Assembly (NCBI RefSeq): GCF_001428845.1
Contig: NZ_LMIU01000025.1
Location: 1,435-65,434, forward strand
DNA from: Achromobacter sp. Root83
GTDB taxonomy: Bacteria > Pseudomonadota > Gammaproteobacteria > Burkholderiales > Burkholderiaceae_B
Direction of reading: 5' to 3'
Length of the DNA: 64,000 bases
This document shows, piece after piece, positions 24,021 to 33,610 of the stretch; the first letter of the stretch is position 1; each line of letters opens with the position of its first letter. The position numbers and the translations under genes were made by a program. A model generated the notes under the pieces. The model ran no database searches, was not told where the DNA came from, and saw nothing but the letters and a program-made list of their open reading frames with translations.

Positions 24021-26664
24021 AATACAAAACACCGCCGCCGACGCCCTTGCGGGCCACACCCCCATGATGCAGCAATACCTCCGCCTGAAGGCGGAGGCCG
24101 GCCCCTTGCTGCTCTTTTACCGCATGGGCGACTTCTATGAGATGTTCTACGAAGACGCCGAGCGTGGCGCGCGCCTGCTCAACCTGACGCTGACCAAACG
24201 CGGCTCGTCCAACGGCATCCCGATCCCGATGGCGGGCCTGCCTGTCCACGCCATGGAACAGTACCTGGCGCGCCTGGTGGCCATGGGCGAGTCCATCGCG
24301 ATCTGCGAACAGATCGGCGATCCGGCCGCGTCCAAGGGGCCGGTCGAACGCCGTATCGTGCGCATCGTCACGCCGGGCACGCTCACGGACGACGCGCTGT
24401 TGCCCGCCAAGGCGGACCGCGCCCTGGCCGCGGTGTTCGTCGGGGGCAACGCACGCGCCCCGCGCGCCGGGCTGGCCTGGCTGAATCTGGCCAGCGGCGA
24501 GTTCCATGTCACGGAGTGCGCGCCCGCTCAGCTCGAATCCGAACTGCACCGCATCGCGCCGGCAGAGATCGTCTGCGCCGACAGCGCGGAATTCGGCTTT
24601 CCGTTCGAAGGCGCCCGCTCCCGCGTACCAGACTGGCACTTCGAAAGCGACGGCGCGCGCGCGCACCTGCTGGCGCATTTCAAGACGGATACGCTGGCCG
24701 GCTTCGATATCGAAGACATGCCCGCCGGCATCTGCGCGGCCGGTGCCCTGCTGCGCTACGCCGCGCGTACGCAATCGCAGGCCCTGGCCCACGTGCAGAG
24801 CCTGTCGGCGGAACGCCCCGGCCAATATGTGCTGCTGGACCCCGTGACCCGCCGCAACCTGGAATTGACGCAGACGCTGTCGGGCGAAGACTCGCCGACA
24901 TTGTTTTCGCTGCTGGACGGCTGCCGCACTCCCATGGGCAGCCGCCTGCTGCGCCGCTGGCTGCACCACCCCTTGCGCGAAAACGAACAGGCGCTGGGGC
25001 GCCAGCAGGCCATCTCGGCGCTGCTGGCGGGCCGCATGGACGTGGAACAGACCTTCGGCTCGGCGGGCCTGCTGGAAGCCCTGCGCACCGCGCTGAACGC
25101 TTTCCCCGACATCGAACGCATCGCGGCGCGCCTGGCGCTGCGTTCAGTGCGCCCGCGCGAACTGGCCAGCCTGCGCGACGCGCTGGAATCCCTGCCCGCG
25201 CTACGCGACCTGCTCGAACCGATGGCGGATTCGCCCTGGCTGGGCAAGCTGATTTCTCACCTGTCGGTGGATCCCGCGCTGGCCGCCCTGCTGGTCCGCG
25301 CCATCGCGGCGGAGCCCGCCGTGGCCATCCGCGACGGCGGCGTGCTGGCGCCGGGCTTCGATGCGGAACTGGATGAACTGCGCGGACTGGCGGCCGACGG
25401 CGGCGATTTCCTGGTCCAACTGGAAGCACGCGAACGCGAGCGCACCGGCATCAGCAATCTGCGCGTGGAATTCAACCGCGTGCATGGCTTCTACATCGAA
25501 GTCACCAAGGGCCAGACCGCCAAGGTGCCGGAAGACTACCGCCGCCGCCAGACACTCAAGAACGCCGAACGCTACATCACGCCTGAACTCAAGACCTGGG
25601 AAGACAAGGTGCTGTCGGCCCAGGACCGCTCGCTTGCCCGCGAAAAATGGCTGTTCGAGCAGTTGCTGGACGTACTGGCCGAACATGTCCGCCCCTTGTC
25701 CGACTGCGCCGCGGCGCTGGCGGAACTGGATGTGCTGGCCGCGCTGGCGGACCATGCGCGGCGCCACGACTGGATCGCGCCCGAGCTGTCCGAGCAGGCC
25801 GACATCGACATCGAGGCCGGCCGCCATCCGGTGGTTGAACACGCGATCGAACGCTTCACCCCCAATGGCTGCCGCCTGGACCCGGCGCGCCGCATGCTGC
25901 TGATCACGGGCCCGAACATGGGCGGTAAATCGACCTTCATGCGCCAGGTGGCGCTGATCGTGCTGCTGGCCCGCATCGGCAGCTTCGTGCCGGCGTCGCG
26001 TGCGCGCATCGGCAAGATCGACCGCATCTTCACCCGCATCGGCGCCGCCGATGACCTGGCGGGCGGGCGCTCGACCTTCATGATGGAAATGACGGAGGCC
26101 GCCGCCATCCTGTCGGCCAGCACGCCCAACAGCCTGGTCCTGATGGACGAAATCGGCCGCGGCACGTCCACCTACGACGGCCTGGCGCTGGCCTGGGCCA
26201 TCGCCTGCCGGCTGCTGGCGCACAACCGCGCGCTGACGCTGTTCGCCACCCACTACTTCGAACTGACCCGCCTGCCGGCCGAGCAACCCGCGGCGGCCAA
26301 CGTCCACCTGGCCGCCGCCGAATCGGCGGGCGGCATCGTCTTTCTGCACGAAGTGCGCGAAGGTCCCGCCAGCCGCAGCTACGGGATCCAGGTAGCGCAG
26401 CGCGCCGGCGTGCCCGCCGCCGTCATTCGCCAGGCCACGCGCGAACTGGAACGCCTGGAAGCCCAGGGCGCGCCCACGCCTCAGCTCGGCCTGTTCTCGG
26501 CGGCAGCCGAAGCCGACGCGCAGGCCTATGCCCAGGCCGAGCGCTCGGACGCCCTCGAGGCGCTGGACACCCTGCGCGACGAACTCGCCGGCATCGACCC
26601 CGACAGCCTCACTCCGCGCGAAGCGCTGGACGCCCTCTACCGCCTGAAGAAGCACCTCCAATGA
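24010..26664 (+). CDS. mutS: DNA mismatch repair protein MutS
   Basis: Mismatch-recognition ATPase of 884 residues. The N-terminal mismatch-binding domain shows the Phe-x-Glu-type motif in [15 protein letters not shown], then the connector, lever and clamp domains, and the C-terminal ABC-type ATPase with Walker [10 protein letters not shown], Walker [11 protein letters not shown] and the [10 protein letters not shown] helix region. A C-terminal tail for tetramerisation is present. The start fits homologues beginning a few residues before [16 protein letters not shown]. There is no ribosome-binding site, in line with a leaderless message. The next gene overlaps its stop codon. Confidence 0.98.
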   Translation: MNSAIQNTAADALAGHTPMMQQYLRLKAEAGPLLLFYRMGDFYEMFYEDAERGARLLNLTLTKRGSSNGIPIPMAGLPVHAMEQYLARLVAMGESIAICEQIGDPAASKGPVERRIVRIVTPGTLTDDALLPAKADRALAAVFVGGNARAPRAGLAWLNLASGEFHVTECAPAQLESELHRIAPAEIVCADSAEFGFPFEGARSRVPDWHFESDGARAHLLAHFKTDTLAGFDIEDMPAGICAAGALLRYAARTQSQALAHVQSLSAERPGQYVLLDPVTRRNLELTQTLSGEDSPTLFSLLDGCRTPMGSRLLRRWLHHPLRENEQALGRQQAISALLAGRMDVEQTFGSAGLLEALRTALNAFPDIERIAARLALRSVRPRELASLRDALESLPALRDLLEPMADSPWLGKLISHLSVDPALAALLVRAIAAEPAVAIRDGGVLAPGFDAELDELRGLAADGGDFLVQLEARERERTGISNLRVEFNRVHGFYIEVTKGQTAKVPEDYRRRQTLKNAERYITPELKTWEDKVLSAQDRSLAREKWLFEQLLDVLAEHVRPLSDCAAALAELDVLAALADHARRHDWIAPELSEQADIDIEAGRHPVVEHAIERFTPNGCRLDPARRMLLITGPNMGGKSTFMRQVALIVLLARIGSFVPASRARIGKIDRIFTRIGAADDLAGGRSTFMMEMTEAAAILSASTPNSLVLMDEIGRGTSTYDGLALAWAIACRLLAHNRALTLFATHYFELTRLPAEQPAAANVHLAAAESAGGIVFLHEVREGPASRSYGIQVAQRAGVPAAVIRQATRELERLEAQGAPTPQLGLFSAAAEADAQAYAQAERSDALEALDTLRDELAGIDPDSLTPREALDALYRLKKHLQ

Positions 26665-27854
26665 ACCTCGACCACCCCTTGCCGCTGCTGGGCAACCAGA
26701 GCCCCAACGACTTCATGCGCCGCTATTGGCAAAAGAAGCCGCTGCTGATCCGCCAGGCCATCCCGGCCTTCAAGCCGCCGGTCACCATCGCCGCCATCAA
26801 GAAGCTGGCGCGCCGCGACGACGTCGAGTCACGCCTGATCTGGCGCGAGAACGGCGAATGGCAAATGGAGAACGGCCCGTTCGCGCGCCTGCCCAAGGAC
26901 AACGAAGGCGACTGGACCCTGCTGGTGCAAAGCGTGGACCTGCATAGCGACGCCGCCTCTGAACTGATGGGCCTGTTCCGCTTCATCCCCGATGCCCGGC
27001 TGGACGACGTGATGATCAGCGTGGCCAGCCATGGCGGCGGCGTGGGCCCCCATTTCGACAGCTACGATGTGTTCCTGCTGCAAGCCGCGGGCGAACGGGA
27101 ATGGCGCTACGGCCGCCAGAAGGATCTGTCCCTGGAGCCTGGACTGCCGCTGAAAATCCTGAGCAATTTCCAGCCGGAAGAAAAGGCTGTGCTGGCGCCG
27201 GGCGACATGCTCTACCTGCCGCCGCAGGCCGCCCATGACGGTATCGCGGTCGGCGATGGCTGCATGACGATCTCCATCGGTTTTCGCGCGCCGACCCAGG
27301 CCACGCTGGCGCGTGGCCTGCTGGAAGCGGCGGCCGATCAGGTCATGGCCCGCGTCGGACTGCTGGGCGGCCCCTACGGCGAGCCGGCGCTGCCCGGCCC
27401 GAAGCTGTCCGCGGTCTATCGCGACCCCGCACAGCCTCCCGTGAACACCCCAGCGGCGTTACCCGACGGCCTGGTCGCCGCCACCCTGGAAACCGTCGAG
27501 AAACTGCGCTTCGACGATGCACTGGCCGCGCGCTTCCTGGGCTGCTGGCTGACCGAACCCAGCAACCTCAGCGTGTTCGATGCGCCCGAGGGCATGGACG
27601 TGGACCTGGAAGAAGACTGGCCCGCGGGCGGCCGTCTGGTGCTGGATCGCCGCAGCCGGATGCTGTATCGCGGCAAGCAGCTTTTCATCAATGGCGAGAC
27701 CGCCATGGTGCCCGCGGAGGCCGCCCTGAAGCTGCTGGCCGATGCACGCAGCCTCGACTGTGCGGATGCCTCCTGCGCACGGCTCTCGGAAGACGCGCGC
27801 TCGTGCCTGGCCGACTGGCTGGATTCAGGCTGGATCCGCTATCTGCCCGCGTAG
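26661..27854 (+). CDS. roxA: Ribosomal protein L16 arginine hydroxylase (YcfD/RoxA type, cupin/JmjC)
   Basis: Fe(II)/2-oxoglutarate oxygenase of 397 residues. The JmjC iron ligands are visible as [11 protein letters not shown] (HxD) and a second histidine in [10 protein letters not shown]. The N-terminal [15 protein letters not shown] and the winged-helix C-terminus match RoxA, which hydroxylates an arginine in ribosomal protein L16. It overlaps mutS by four bases (ATGA), so the two are co-translated. Confidence 0.92.
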   Translation: MNLDHPLPLLGNQSPNDFMRRYWQKKPLLIRQAIPAFKPPVTIAAIKKLARRDDVESRLIWRENGEWQMENGPFARLPKDNEGDWTLLVQSVDLHSDAASELMGLFRFIPDARLDDVMISVASHGGGVGPHFDSYDVFLLQAAGEREWRYGRQKDLSLEPGLPLKILSNFQPEEKAVLAPGDMLYLPPQAAHDGIAVGDGCMTISIGFRAPTQATLARGLLEAAADQVMARVGLLGGPYGEPALPGPKLSAVYRDPAQPPVNTPAALPDGLVAATLETVEKLRFDDALAARFLGCWLTEPSNLSVFDAPEGMDVDLEEDWPAGGRLVLDRRSRMLYRGKQLFINGETAMVPAEAALKLLADARSLDCADASCARLSEDARSCLADWLDSGWIRYLPA

Positions 27855-28071
27855 TATCTGGAAACCCTGGCGTATCTGTGTTGCACAGAAAGAAATCAGG
27901 TCTGTAAGCTTCGTCACATCAAGAAAGACATAACACGAAGCTGAAAGGTTTGTTGCCGTTGGGATGCTACCTCTATAACTTTCATACGCGATCGTGCCGG
28001 ACCTTCCTGTAGCCTGAATTCTGGTTTCCCCTAACGGGTTTCAAGAGTCGTCATCTATAGGAGTCCAAATA
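27855..28071. promoter_or_regulatory. Leader and promoter region of a small lipoprotein
   Basis: This 217-base gap is clearly less GC-rich than its surroundings. It contains a TATAAC-like -10 candidate (near 27975) with a weak TTGCCG about 15 bases upstream, and a small perfect inverted repeat (27875-27880 with 27884-27889) shortly after the roxA stop. Confidence 0.35.
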
Positions 28072-28293
28072 ATGATGAGCAAAACCTTGATTATTGCCTC
28101 GGTGCTGGCCGTCGCGCTCAGCGCTTGCAACAAGAAGGAAGATGCCCCGGCGCCCGCGACCACCCCGGGCGCCACCACGCCTGCACCGACCACCACGCCC
28201 CCGGCCACCTCCCCCGCGCCGGCGCCCACGCCGGGCACTACCCCTGGCGGCGGTTCGACCACCCCGGGCGGATCGACAACGCCCGCGTCGTAA
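28072..28293 (+). CDS. Small Pro/Thr-rich lipoprotein
   Basis: Protein of 73 residues. A signal peptide ends in the lipobox LSAC (cysteine 20 counting from the first ATG), so it should be lipidated. The mature part is an unstructured Thr/Pro/Ala/Gly-rich tail with repeated TTPG units. AGGAG precedes two adjacent ATG codons (28072 and 28075); either can be used. It resembles small surface or stress lipoproteins but no specific family is recognised. A strong terminator follows. Confidence 0.78.
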   Translation: MMSKTLIIASVLAVALSACNKKEDAPAPATTPGATTPAPTTTPPATSPAPAPTPGTTPGGGSTTPGGSTTPAS

Positions 28294-28324
28294 ATCTTCA
28301 GGCACGAACCCCCGCTCTGAAGAC

Positions 28325-28353
28325 AAAAAACCCTGGCATGCCAGGGTTTTTTT
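28325..28353. terminator. Bidirectional terminator after the small lipoprotein gene
   Basis: A perfect CCCTGGCATGCCAGGG palindrome lies between six A residues and seven T residues, so it can act on both strands. Confidence 0.93.
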
Positions 28354-28375
28354 ACGCACGGTGGAATCAACAGCG

Positions 28376-28400
28376 AAAAAGGCCCGCAAGGGCCTTTTTC
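28376..28400. terminator. Second hairpin terminator between convergent genes
   Basis: AAAAAGGCCC and its complement flank a four-base loop, with an A run on one side and a T run on the other. It lies 23 bases beyond the first terminator. Confidence 0.85.
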
Positions 28401-28422
28401 ATTGGGCTCCGTTTGGAGCCAG

Positions 28423-28443
28423 AAAGCCCGCGAACGGGCCTTC
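28423..28443 (-). terminator. Terminator of bamC
   Basis: GCCCG and CGGGC flank a CGAA loop, with TTTCT following on the minus strand, just after the bamC stop codon. Confidence 0.65.
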
Positions 28444-28447
28444 GTGC

Positions 28448-29572
28448 CTACATCTTGTCCTTCAGCACGCTCAGCAGGCGCTGGGCGGTTGCACTGCTGT
28501 CGGGCGCGCCATTGGCGTCCAGCACCGTCACCGTGGTCTGTTCGCCGCTGGCGACCAGGTGGATGCGGTATTGCGGCGCCTGAGCCTTCTTGTCGCCCGA
28601 GAACATGCGGCTGAAGAAGCCCGGCTGGTCGATCTTCTCGCCCGTGTCGGTATCCACGTAGCGCACGAAGTAGTCGCCGGCCGAACGGTCGCGGTCTTCG
28701 ACGGCGAAACCGCCGCCATCGAGCGCCACGCCAACGCGGCGCCATGCGCGGTCGAAGGATTCGCTGACGATGAGCGATGCGCCTTGTGCGCGGACGTCCT
28801 GCTGCACGGCAGGCTTTTGCGGCGAGGCTTCAGCCTGCTGCACCAGCTTGCGGGCGTTGTCGACGTCGGAACCCAGATAGACCATCATGCGGGCCAGCAT
28901 GGCGGCGTTCAGGCCCGGATCTTCCTTGCCGTTCTGCCACTGCACCTGGCCGCCATCGGCGCCCACGCGCTTTTCGAGCATCTGACGATGGCTGACATAG
29001 ACTTCGGTGTGGCCGTTGACGCGTTCGACGCGGGTGCGGAATTTCTCGCGCTCGCCGCTATCCCACGCCGATTCCAGCACCGCGCCCAGCGCTTGGCGCA
29101 GCCAGCTTTCCGGGATCTTGGCGCGGTTTTCGGCCCAGTCCGTTTCGATCAGGCCAGCCGAGGGATTGTTGCTGGCGACGGTAAAGCCGTTTTCGGTCCA
29201 GAAGTCGACCAGGCGCGGGAACACGTCTTCGGGCGGACGGTCGATGACCAGCCAGCGCAGATCACCGTCGCGCTCGACGCGCATGTCCTGGCGGCCCGGA
29301 AGCACATTGCTGGTCTTCGGAGCGGTGGCCTGAGCCTGGCCCTGCTGCTGGAACTGCGAGTACGTCGTCGAGCCCGAAGCGGGCGCGCGGTAGCGCGGAT
29401 CGCTGTTCGCCTGGGTCAGATCCGGCGGGATGCTCAGAGGCTCTCCACGCTGGGTGACGGCGCTCTTGTAGTTGACGGATTCTTCATTGCCCAGGAATTC
29501 GTTGAGGTCGGAGCAGCCCGCCAACAACACCAGGGACATCAATGCCGACAAACCGGCATGACGCTTGTTCAT
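28448..29572 (-). CDS. bamC: Outer-membrane protein assembly factor BamC
   Basis: Lipoprotein of 374 residues with signal peptide and lipobox LLAGC (cysteine near residue 20). The N-terminal unstructured region includes NYKSAVTQRGEPLSIPPDLT, matching the BamC segment that binds BamD, and is followed by two helix-grip domains (RDGDLRWLVIDRPPEDVFPR; SLIVSESFDRAWRRVGVAL). It forms part of the BAM complex in the outer membrane. The start is the ATG at 29572 with GAGGA upstream. It lies 17 bases downstream of dapA, the usual arrangement. Confidence 0.93.
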   Translation of the reverse strand: MNKRHAGLSALMSLVLLAGCSDLNEFLGNEESVNYKSAVTQRGEPLSIPPDLTQANSDPRYRAPASGSTTYSQFQQQGQAQATAPKTSNVLPGRQDMRVERDGDLRWLVIDRPPEDVFPRLVDFWTENGFTVASNNPSAGLIETDWAENRAKIPESWLRQALGAVLESAWDSGEREKFRTRVERVNGHTEVYVSHRQMLEKRVGADGGQVQWQNGKEDPGLNAAMLARMMVYLGSDVDNARKLVQQAEASPQKPAVQQDVRAQGASLIVSESFDRAWRRVGVALDGGGFAVEDRDRSAGDYFVRYVDTDTGEKIDQPGFFSRMFSGDKKAQAPQYRIHLVASGEQTTVTVLDANGAPDSSATAQRLLSVLKDKM

Positions 29573-29589
29573 ACGTATCCTCACGATAT

Positions 29590-30495
29590 TTAGAGCAGAC
29601 CCGTTTCCTGGAGCGCGCCGCGCACCGTTGCATGATGCTGCGCCCCCAGTTCGACCAGCGGGAGCCGGTAGCCCAGTGCGCTGCGGCCCATTTCGGCCAG
29701 AGCCCACTTGACGGGGATGGGATTGGCTTCAACGAACAAAGCCTTGTTCAGACGCGCCAGGAACGCGTTAAGTTCACGAACCTTGGGCACGTTGCCAGCC
29801 AGGGCGGCCGCACAGAGCTCGCGCATGAGCTTGGGCGCCACATTGGCCGTGACGGAAATATTGCCGCGCGCGCCCAGCAGGATCAGGGCGGCGGCGGTGG
29901 GATCATCGCCGCTGAAGACCTGAAAGCTGGCGGGCGCTTCACGCAACAGCAGGCCGCCGCGAGCGATGTCGCCGGTGGCGTCCTTGATGCCGACGATGCC
30001 CGGCACCTGCGCCAGGCGCAGGACCGTTTCGTTGCTCATGTCGGCGACGGTGCGGCCAGGCACGTTGTACAGGATGGTGGGCAGATCGACGGCTTCCGCG
30101 ATGGTGCGGAAGTGACGGTACAAGCCCTCTTGCGAGGGCTTGTTGTAGTAAGGAACGACCGACAGGCCAGCCTGCGCGCCCACTGCCTTGGCGTGGCGCG
30201 TCAGGTGGATGGCTTCGTCGGTGGAATTGGCGCCCACGCCGGCGATGACCGGGATGCGGCCCGCTGCGTGCTCGACCGCGACGCGGATCAGTTCCGCGTG
30301 TTCTTCCATGGAGACCGTGGGCGACTCCCCGGTGGTACCCACCACCACAAGTGCGTCGGTTCCTTCCTGGACGTGCCAGTCGATCAACGACCGGTAGGCA
30401 GCGTAGTCAAGGCTGCCGTCGGGCTGCATTGGGGTGACCAGGGCCACCATGCTGCCCTGGAAATTAACGCCTGCGGCGGATGCAGGGGATGCCAT
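29590..30495 (-). CDS. dapA: 4-hydroxy-tetrahydrodipicolinate synthase
   Basis: First committed enzyme of the diaminopimelate/lysine branch; it condenses pyruvate with aspartate semialdehyde. The protein of 301 residues has the catalytic lysine in [11 protein letters not shown] (K171), the tyrosine in LYNVPGRT (Y143) and the TTGESPT active-site loop. The start at 30495 (MASPASAAG) is preferred to the upstream ATG at 30546, since homologues begin just before the first beta strand ([10 protein letters not shown]). It is encoded upstream of bamC in the same operon. Confidence 0.96.
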   Translation of the reverse strand: MASPASAAGVNFQGSMVALVTPMQPDGSLDYAAYRSLIDWHVQEGTDALVVVGTTGESPTVSMEEHAELIRVAVEHAAGRIPVIAGVGANSTDEAIHLTRHAKAVGAQAGLSVVPYYNKPSQEGLYRHFRTIAEAVDLPTILYNVPGRTVADMSNETVLRLAQVPGIVGIKDATGDIARGGLLLREAPASFQVFSGDDPTAAALILLGARGNISVTANVAPKLMRELCAAALAGNVPKVRELNAFLARLNKALFVEANPIPVKWALAEMGRSALGYRLPLVELGAQHHATVRGALQETGLL

Positions 30496-30582
30496 AAATG
30501 TAGGGCTCCAAAACCCCGCGGCGGGATGCCCCAGGGCCAGAATCAATGAAACCGCTGAGTTTAACGGATATTGGCTGAAATC

Positions 30583-31230
30583 TTACAGAAACCACTGAAC
30601 GATTGTCGTTCCCAGCCCCAGTACCGGACGCATCAAAAGCCATAGCACGTCGGTGACCAGCAGGATGACGACGATCACCAGGCCATATGGCTCTATTTTC
30701 GAATACTGCCAGGCCAGCCGGTTGGGCAGCAGGCTGAACAGAATGCGGCCCCCGTCCAGGGGCAGGATGGGCAGCAGGTTCAGCGCCATCAATACAAGAT
30801 TGACGTTCACGCCGGCCATCGCCATTTCAAACCAGAAGCTCTCCTGCAGGCCGGTTTCCATGAACAGGCGCAGCGACAGCGCCCACAGGATCGCCATGAA
30901 CAGGTTGGCCGCGGGGCCGGCCAGCGCCACCCACAGCATGTCCTTCTTGGGACGGCGCAGGCGGCCGAAGTCCACCGGCACGGGCTTGGCCCAGCCGAAC
31001 AGCATGCCCGGGCTGCCCAGCAGCTTGGAGGCCAGCAGAATCGCGACCGGCACCAGCAGCGTGCCGACCGGATCGATGTGCCGCGCCGGATTCAGGCTTA
31101 CGCGCCCGGCCTGGTAGGCGGTGGGGTCGCCGAGCATGCGCGCGACGAAACCGTGCGCGGCCTCGTGCAGCGTGATGGCGAAGATAACCGGTATCGCGTA
31201 GACCGCAATGGTTTGGATGATGTCATTCAT
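30583..31230 (-). CDS. Site-2 protease family (M50) membrane metalloprotease
   Basis: Membrane protein of 215 residues with about five hydrophobic segments. The zinc-binding HExxH motif is HEAAH at residues 22-26 in the first helix, and the third ligand lies in LPILPLDGGR near the end, as in small YwhC/site-2-type proteases. Such proteins cleave substrates within the membrane; the substrate here is unknown. The ATG at 31230 is chosen because the first helix then begins near the N-terminus. Confidence 0.9.
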   Translation of the reverse strand: MNDIIQTIAVYAIPVIFAITLHEAAHGFVARMLGDPTAYQAGRVSLNPARHIDPVGTLLVPVAILLASKLLGSPGMLFGWAKPVPVDFGRLRRPKKDMLWVALAGPAANLFMAILWALSLRLFMETGLQESFWFEMAMAGVNVNLVLMALNLLPILPLDGGRILFSLLPNRLAWQYSKIEPYGLVIVVILLVTDVLWLLMRPVLGLGTTIVQWFL

Positions 31231-31299
31231 GGCGAACCGGATTGTAGATGAGCCGCGTGCCGGCAAGCGCCGGCACGCAAGGCAAGGCGGCGGGCAGGA

Positions 31300-31926
31300 T
31301 CAGACAAGTCCTAGCGTGGCAGGGTCGCCGCGCCCGACGCGCACCACGACCGGATCGTCGCCGGTGAGGTCGATCACGGTGGTCGGCGATTGCGGGCAGG
31401 CGCCCGCGTCGATGATGGCCGCCAGGTCGTGGTCGTACCGTTCGCGGATGTCTTCGGCGTCGTTCAGCGCTTCGGATTCGTCCTTGGGAATGAGCGTCGT
31501 GGAGAGCAGCGGCGCCCCCACCTGCTCCAGCAGGCCCAGCATGACGGCGTGATCCGGCACGCGGATGCCGATGGTCTTGCGGGAAGGATGCGAGACGCGG
31601 CGCGGGACTTCCTTGGTGGCTTCAAGAATGAAGGTCCAGGGCCCCGGCGTTGCGGCCTTCAGCAAGCGGTACTGTTTGTTGTCGACGCGCGCGAAGTGGC
31701 CGATTTCGGCCAGGTCGCGGCACAGCAGCGTGAGATGGTGGCGTTCGTCCAGCCCGCGCAACCGGCGCAGCCCGTCGGCGGCGTTCTTGTCGTCGAGGCG
31801 GGCGACCACGGCATAACTGGAGTCGGTGGGCACAGCGACCAGCCCCCCGTCGTTAAGCCATTGGGCGGCCTGCTTCAGCAGGCGGGGTTGCGGATTTGCA
31901 GGATGAATGGAGAAATACAAGGCCAT
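31300..31926 (-). CDS. Sua5/YciO/YrdC-family protein (TsaC-like)
   Basis: Protein of 208 residues with the YrdC fold: GGLVAVPTDSSYAVVAR near the N-terminus, then KTIGIRVPDHAVMLGLLEQVGAPLLSTT split across two conserved blocks. The family includes TsaC/Sua5, which makes threonylcarbamoyl-AMP for the t6A modification of tRNA, and YciO, whose activity is weaker. The motif set looks more like YciO, so this may not be the main TsaC of the cell. It is encoded 69 bases upstream of the M50 protease gene in the same direction. Confidence 0.88.
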   Translation of the reverse strand: MALYFSIHPANPQPRLLKQAAQWLNDGGLVAVPTDSSYAVVARLDDKNAADGLRRLRGLDERHHLTLLCRDLAEIGHFARVDNKQYRLLKAATPGPWTFILEATKEVPRRVSHPSRKTIGIRVPDHAVMLGLLEQVGAPLLSTTLIPKDESEALNDAEDIRERYDHDLAAIIDAGACPQSPTTVIDLTGDDPVVVRVGRGDPATLGLV

Positions 31927-32010
31927 GGGATTATCCTAACATTCTTGAAGGCCGCTCAGGCGAGCGGCGATGCAAAATGGCGGTGACGCCGAACCGCCCG
32001 GAGAAACAGT

Positions 32011-32862
32011 ATGCGCCTCGATGACTCGCGCGAAAGCGACAATGTTGAAGACCGCCGCTCCAGGGGCCCGCGGATCGGCGGACGCGGCACCATCGGGATC
32101 GGTACGATAGTACTTGCCTTGGTCGCCATGTATTTTGGTGTCGATCCCAACGTGGTCCTGCAGATGGCGGAAGGCCCCGCCACGCAGCAGGAAGAGCCCG
32201 CCACGCGCCCGCCCGCCAATGACCCCCAGGCCATCTTCGTGTCGAAGGTGCTGGGCGAAACCGAAGACGTCTGGTCCGCCATTTTCCAGAAAGAGCTGAA
32301 CCGCCAGTACGTGGCGCCCAAGCTGGTGCTGTTCCGCGGCGCCACGCCCACCGCCTGCGGCACCGGCCAGGCCGCCATGGGGCCGTTCTACTGCCCCGGC
32401 GACAGCAAGGTGTATATCGACCTGGCTTTCTTCGACGAACTGCAGAACCGCTTCAAGGCGCCCGGCGACTTCGCGCAGGCCTACGTGATCGCCCATGAAG
32501 TCGGTCATCACGTGCAGCATCTGCTGGGCATTTCCGAGCAGGTCGACAGCCTGCGCCGCCGCAATCCCTCGCAGGCGAATGCGCTGTCCGTGCGCATGGA
32601 ACTGCAGGCCGACTGCTTTGCCGGCCTGTGGGCGCAACGCGCCGACGCGGCGCGCAACATCCTCGAGGGCGGCGACGTCGAAGAAGCGCTGGCCGCCGCC
32701 ACGGCCATCGGCGACGACCGCCTGCAAAAGCAAAGCCAGGGCTATGTGGTGCCCGATGCATTCACGCACGGCACCTCGGCCCAACGCGTGCGGTGGTTCA
32801 AGCGCGGCCTGGAGGGCGGCAGCCTCAAGCAATGCGACACCTTCGCGGCCAGTTCGCTGTAA
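32011..32862 (+). CDS. Neutral zinc metallopeptidase, YpfJ family
   Basis: Protein of 283 residues with one N-terminal membrane anchor (TIGIGTIVLALVAMYFGV) and a large extracytoplasmic domain. The zinc motif is HEVGHHVQHLLG, with the downstream MELQADCFAGLWA helix providing the third ligand, and PFYCPGDSKVYIDLAFFDEL precedes it. It is a typical YpfJ-type predicted metallopeptidase; substrates are unknown. It is transcribed divergently from the YciO-like gene. Confidence 0.92.
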   Translation: MRLDDSRESDNVEDRRSRGPRIGGRGTIGIGTIVLALVAMYFGVDPNVVLQMAEGPATQQEEPATRPPANDPQAIFVSKVLGETEDVWSAIFQKELNRQYVAPKLVLFRGATPTACGTGQAAMGPFYCPGDSKVYIDLAFFDELQNRFKAPGDFAQAYVIAHEVGHHVQHLLGISEQVDSLRRRNPSQANALSVRMELQADCFAGLWAQRADAARNILEGGDVEEALAAATAIGDDRLQKQSQGYVVPDAFTHGTSAQRVRWFKRGLEGGSLKQCDTFAASSL

Positions 32863-32906
32863 TGCGGCCAAGCGCTGCCAGGCACCCCGGCAGCCAGCCT
32901 TGTTGA

Positions 32907-32922
32907 CTGTATATACATACAG
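32907..32922. promoter_or_regulatory. LexA (SOS) box
   Basis: CTGTATATACATACAG matches the LexA consensus CTGT-N8-ACAG exactly, with the preferred alternating AT core. It overlaps a TTGACT -35-like hexamer (32903-32908). It lies 45 bases after the YpfJ stop and about 150 bases upstream of a co-directional two-gene cassette, which is its only downstream target on the plus strand. Confidence 0.8.
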
Positions 32923-33073
32923 CCAAAAGAGCCGGACCGTCTTCATCTTGTAAGATTACGCCCCCTCGCCGTGTTGCGCGCCCTTGCCCCGTCCGCCGGG
33001 CAGCGGGCGGCGCAGCGCATGCAAGAGCGCAAGTTTTTCTGGCGCGCACTTCCAAGACCCTAAATCAGTTTCC

Positions 33074-33610
33074 ATGGCCAACAAGTTCGAACCGTTAATC
33101 ACCGTTGATGAGGTGCAAGAGATCCTTGCCGAACCCAAGGAAACCGTAAAACCGATCCTCTGGGCTCCGAAGCCCGCCGCGGGCGCCAGCCAATGGATGG
33201 AGTTCACCAGTGCCTGCCGGGTCAAGGGCGAAGTCCGCGAAGACGTGATTTTCCGCACCATCTACCGCGGCGCGCGCACCGCCGTGCACGGCCAGGCCAC
33301 CATCTTCCTGACGGAAGCGTTTTGCGCCAGCCTCTTCGTGGGGCCGCACCGCGTGTTCGGCGTGGACACGGACGATTCCTTTCATACCAGCCTGGTGGGC
33401 GCGGGCCGGCCGCAGTTCCGCAAGCCGCTCGCGGACCGCAGTCATGAACATATCTGGGTGGACGAAGGCGAGGGCTACGCCGAGCCTGTCGTGCCCGCCC
33501 TGCACACTATCGGCGCGCTGATGCAGTATTTCCTGCCGCGGGCGAATCTGACGCTCGCTGGCGGTTTCGCGCATCCCCTCAAAGGCCGCCAAATCGAACT
33601 GATCCTATGA
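33074..33610 (+). CDS. Hypothetical protein, first gene of an SOS-boxed pair
   Basis: Protein of 178 residues with no signal peptide or membrane segment. It has an N-terminal helix (ITVDEVQEILAEP), then alternating strands (SQWMEFTSACRVKGEV, EDVIFRTIYRGARTA) and a Pro/Gly-rich C-terminus ending HPLKGRQIELIL. I do not recognise the family. The ATG at 33074 is chosen; the open stretch from 32984 is GC-rich non-coding leader. The next gene overlaps its stop codon (ATGA). A LexA box lies about 150 bases upstream, so damage-inducible expression is likely. Confidence 0.8.
   Translation: MANKFEPLITVDEVQEILAEPKETVKPILWAPKPAAGASQWMEFTSACRVKGEVREDVIFRTIYRGARTAVHGQATIFLTEAFCASLFVGPHRVFGVDTDDSFHTSLVGAGRPQFRKPLADRSHEHIWVDEGEGYAEPVVPALHTIGALMQYFLPRANLTLAGGFAHPLKGRQIELIL

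Noticed and set aside
25201..26661. Long minus-strand open frame opposite mutS
   Set aside because: It is a product of GC-biased codons in mutS. MutS motifs are unambiguous on the plus strand.
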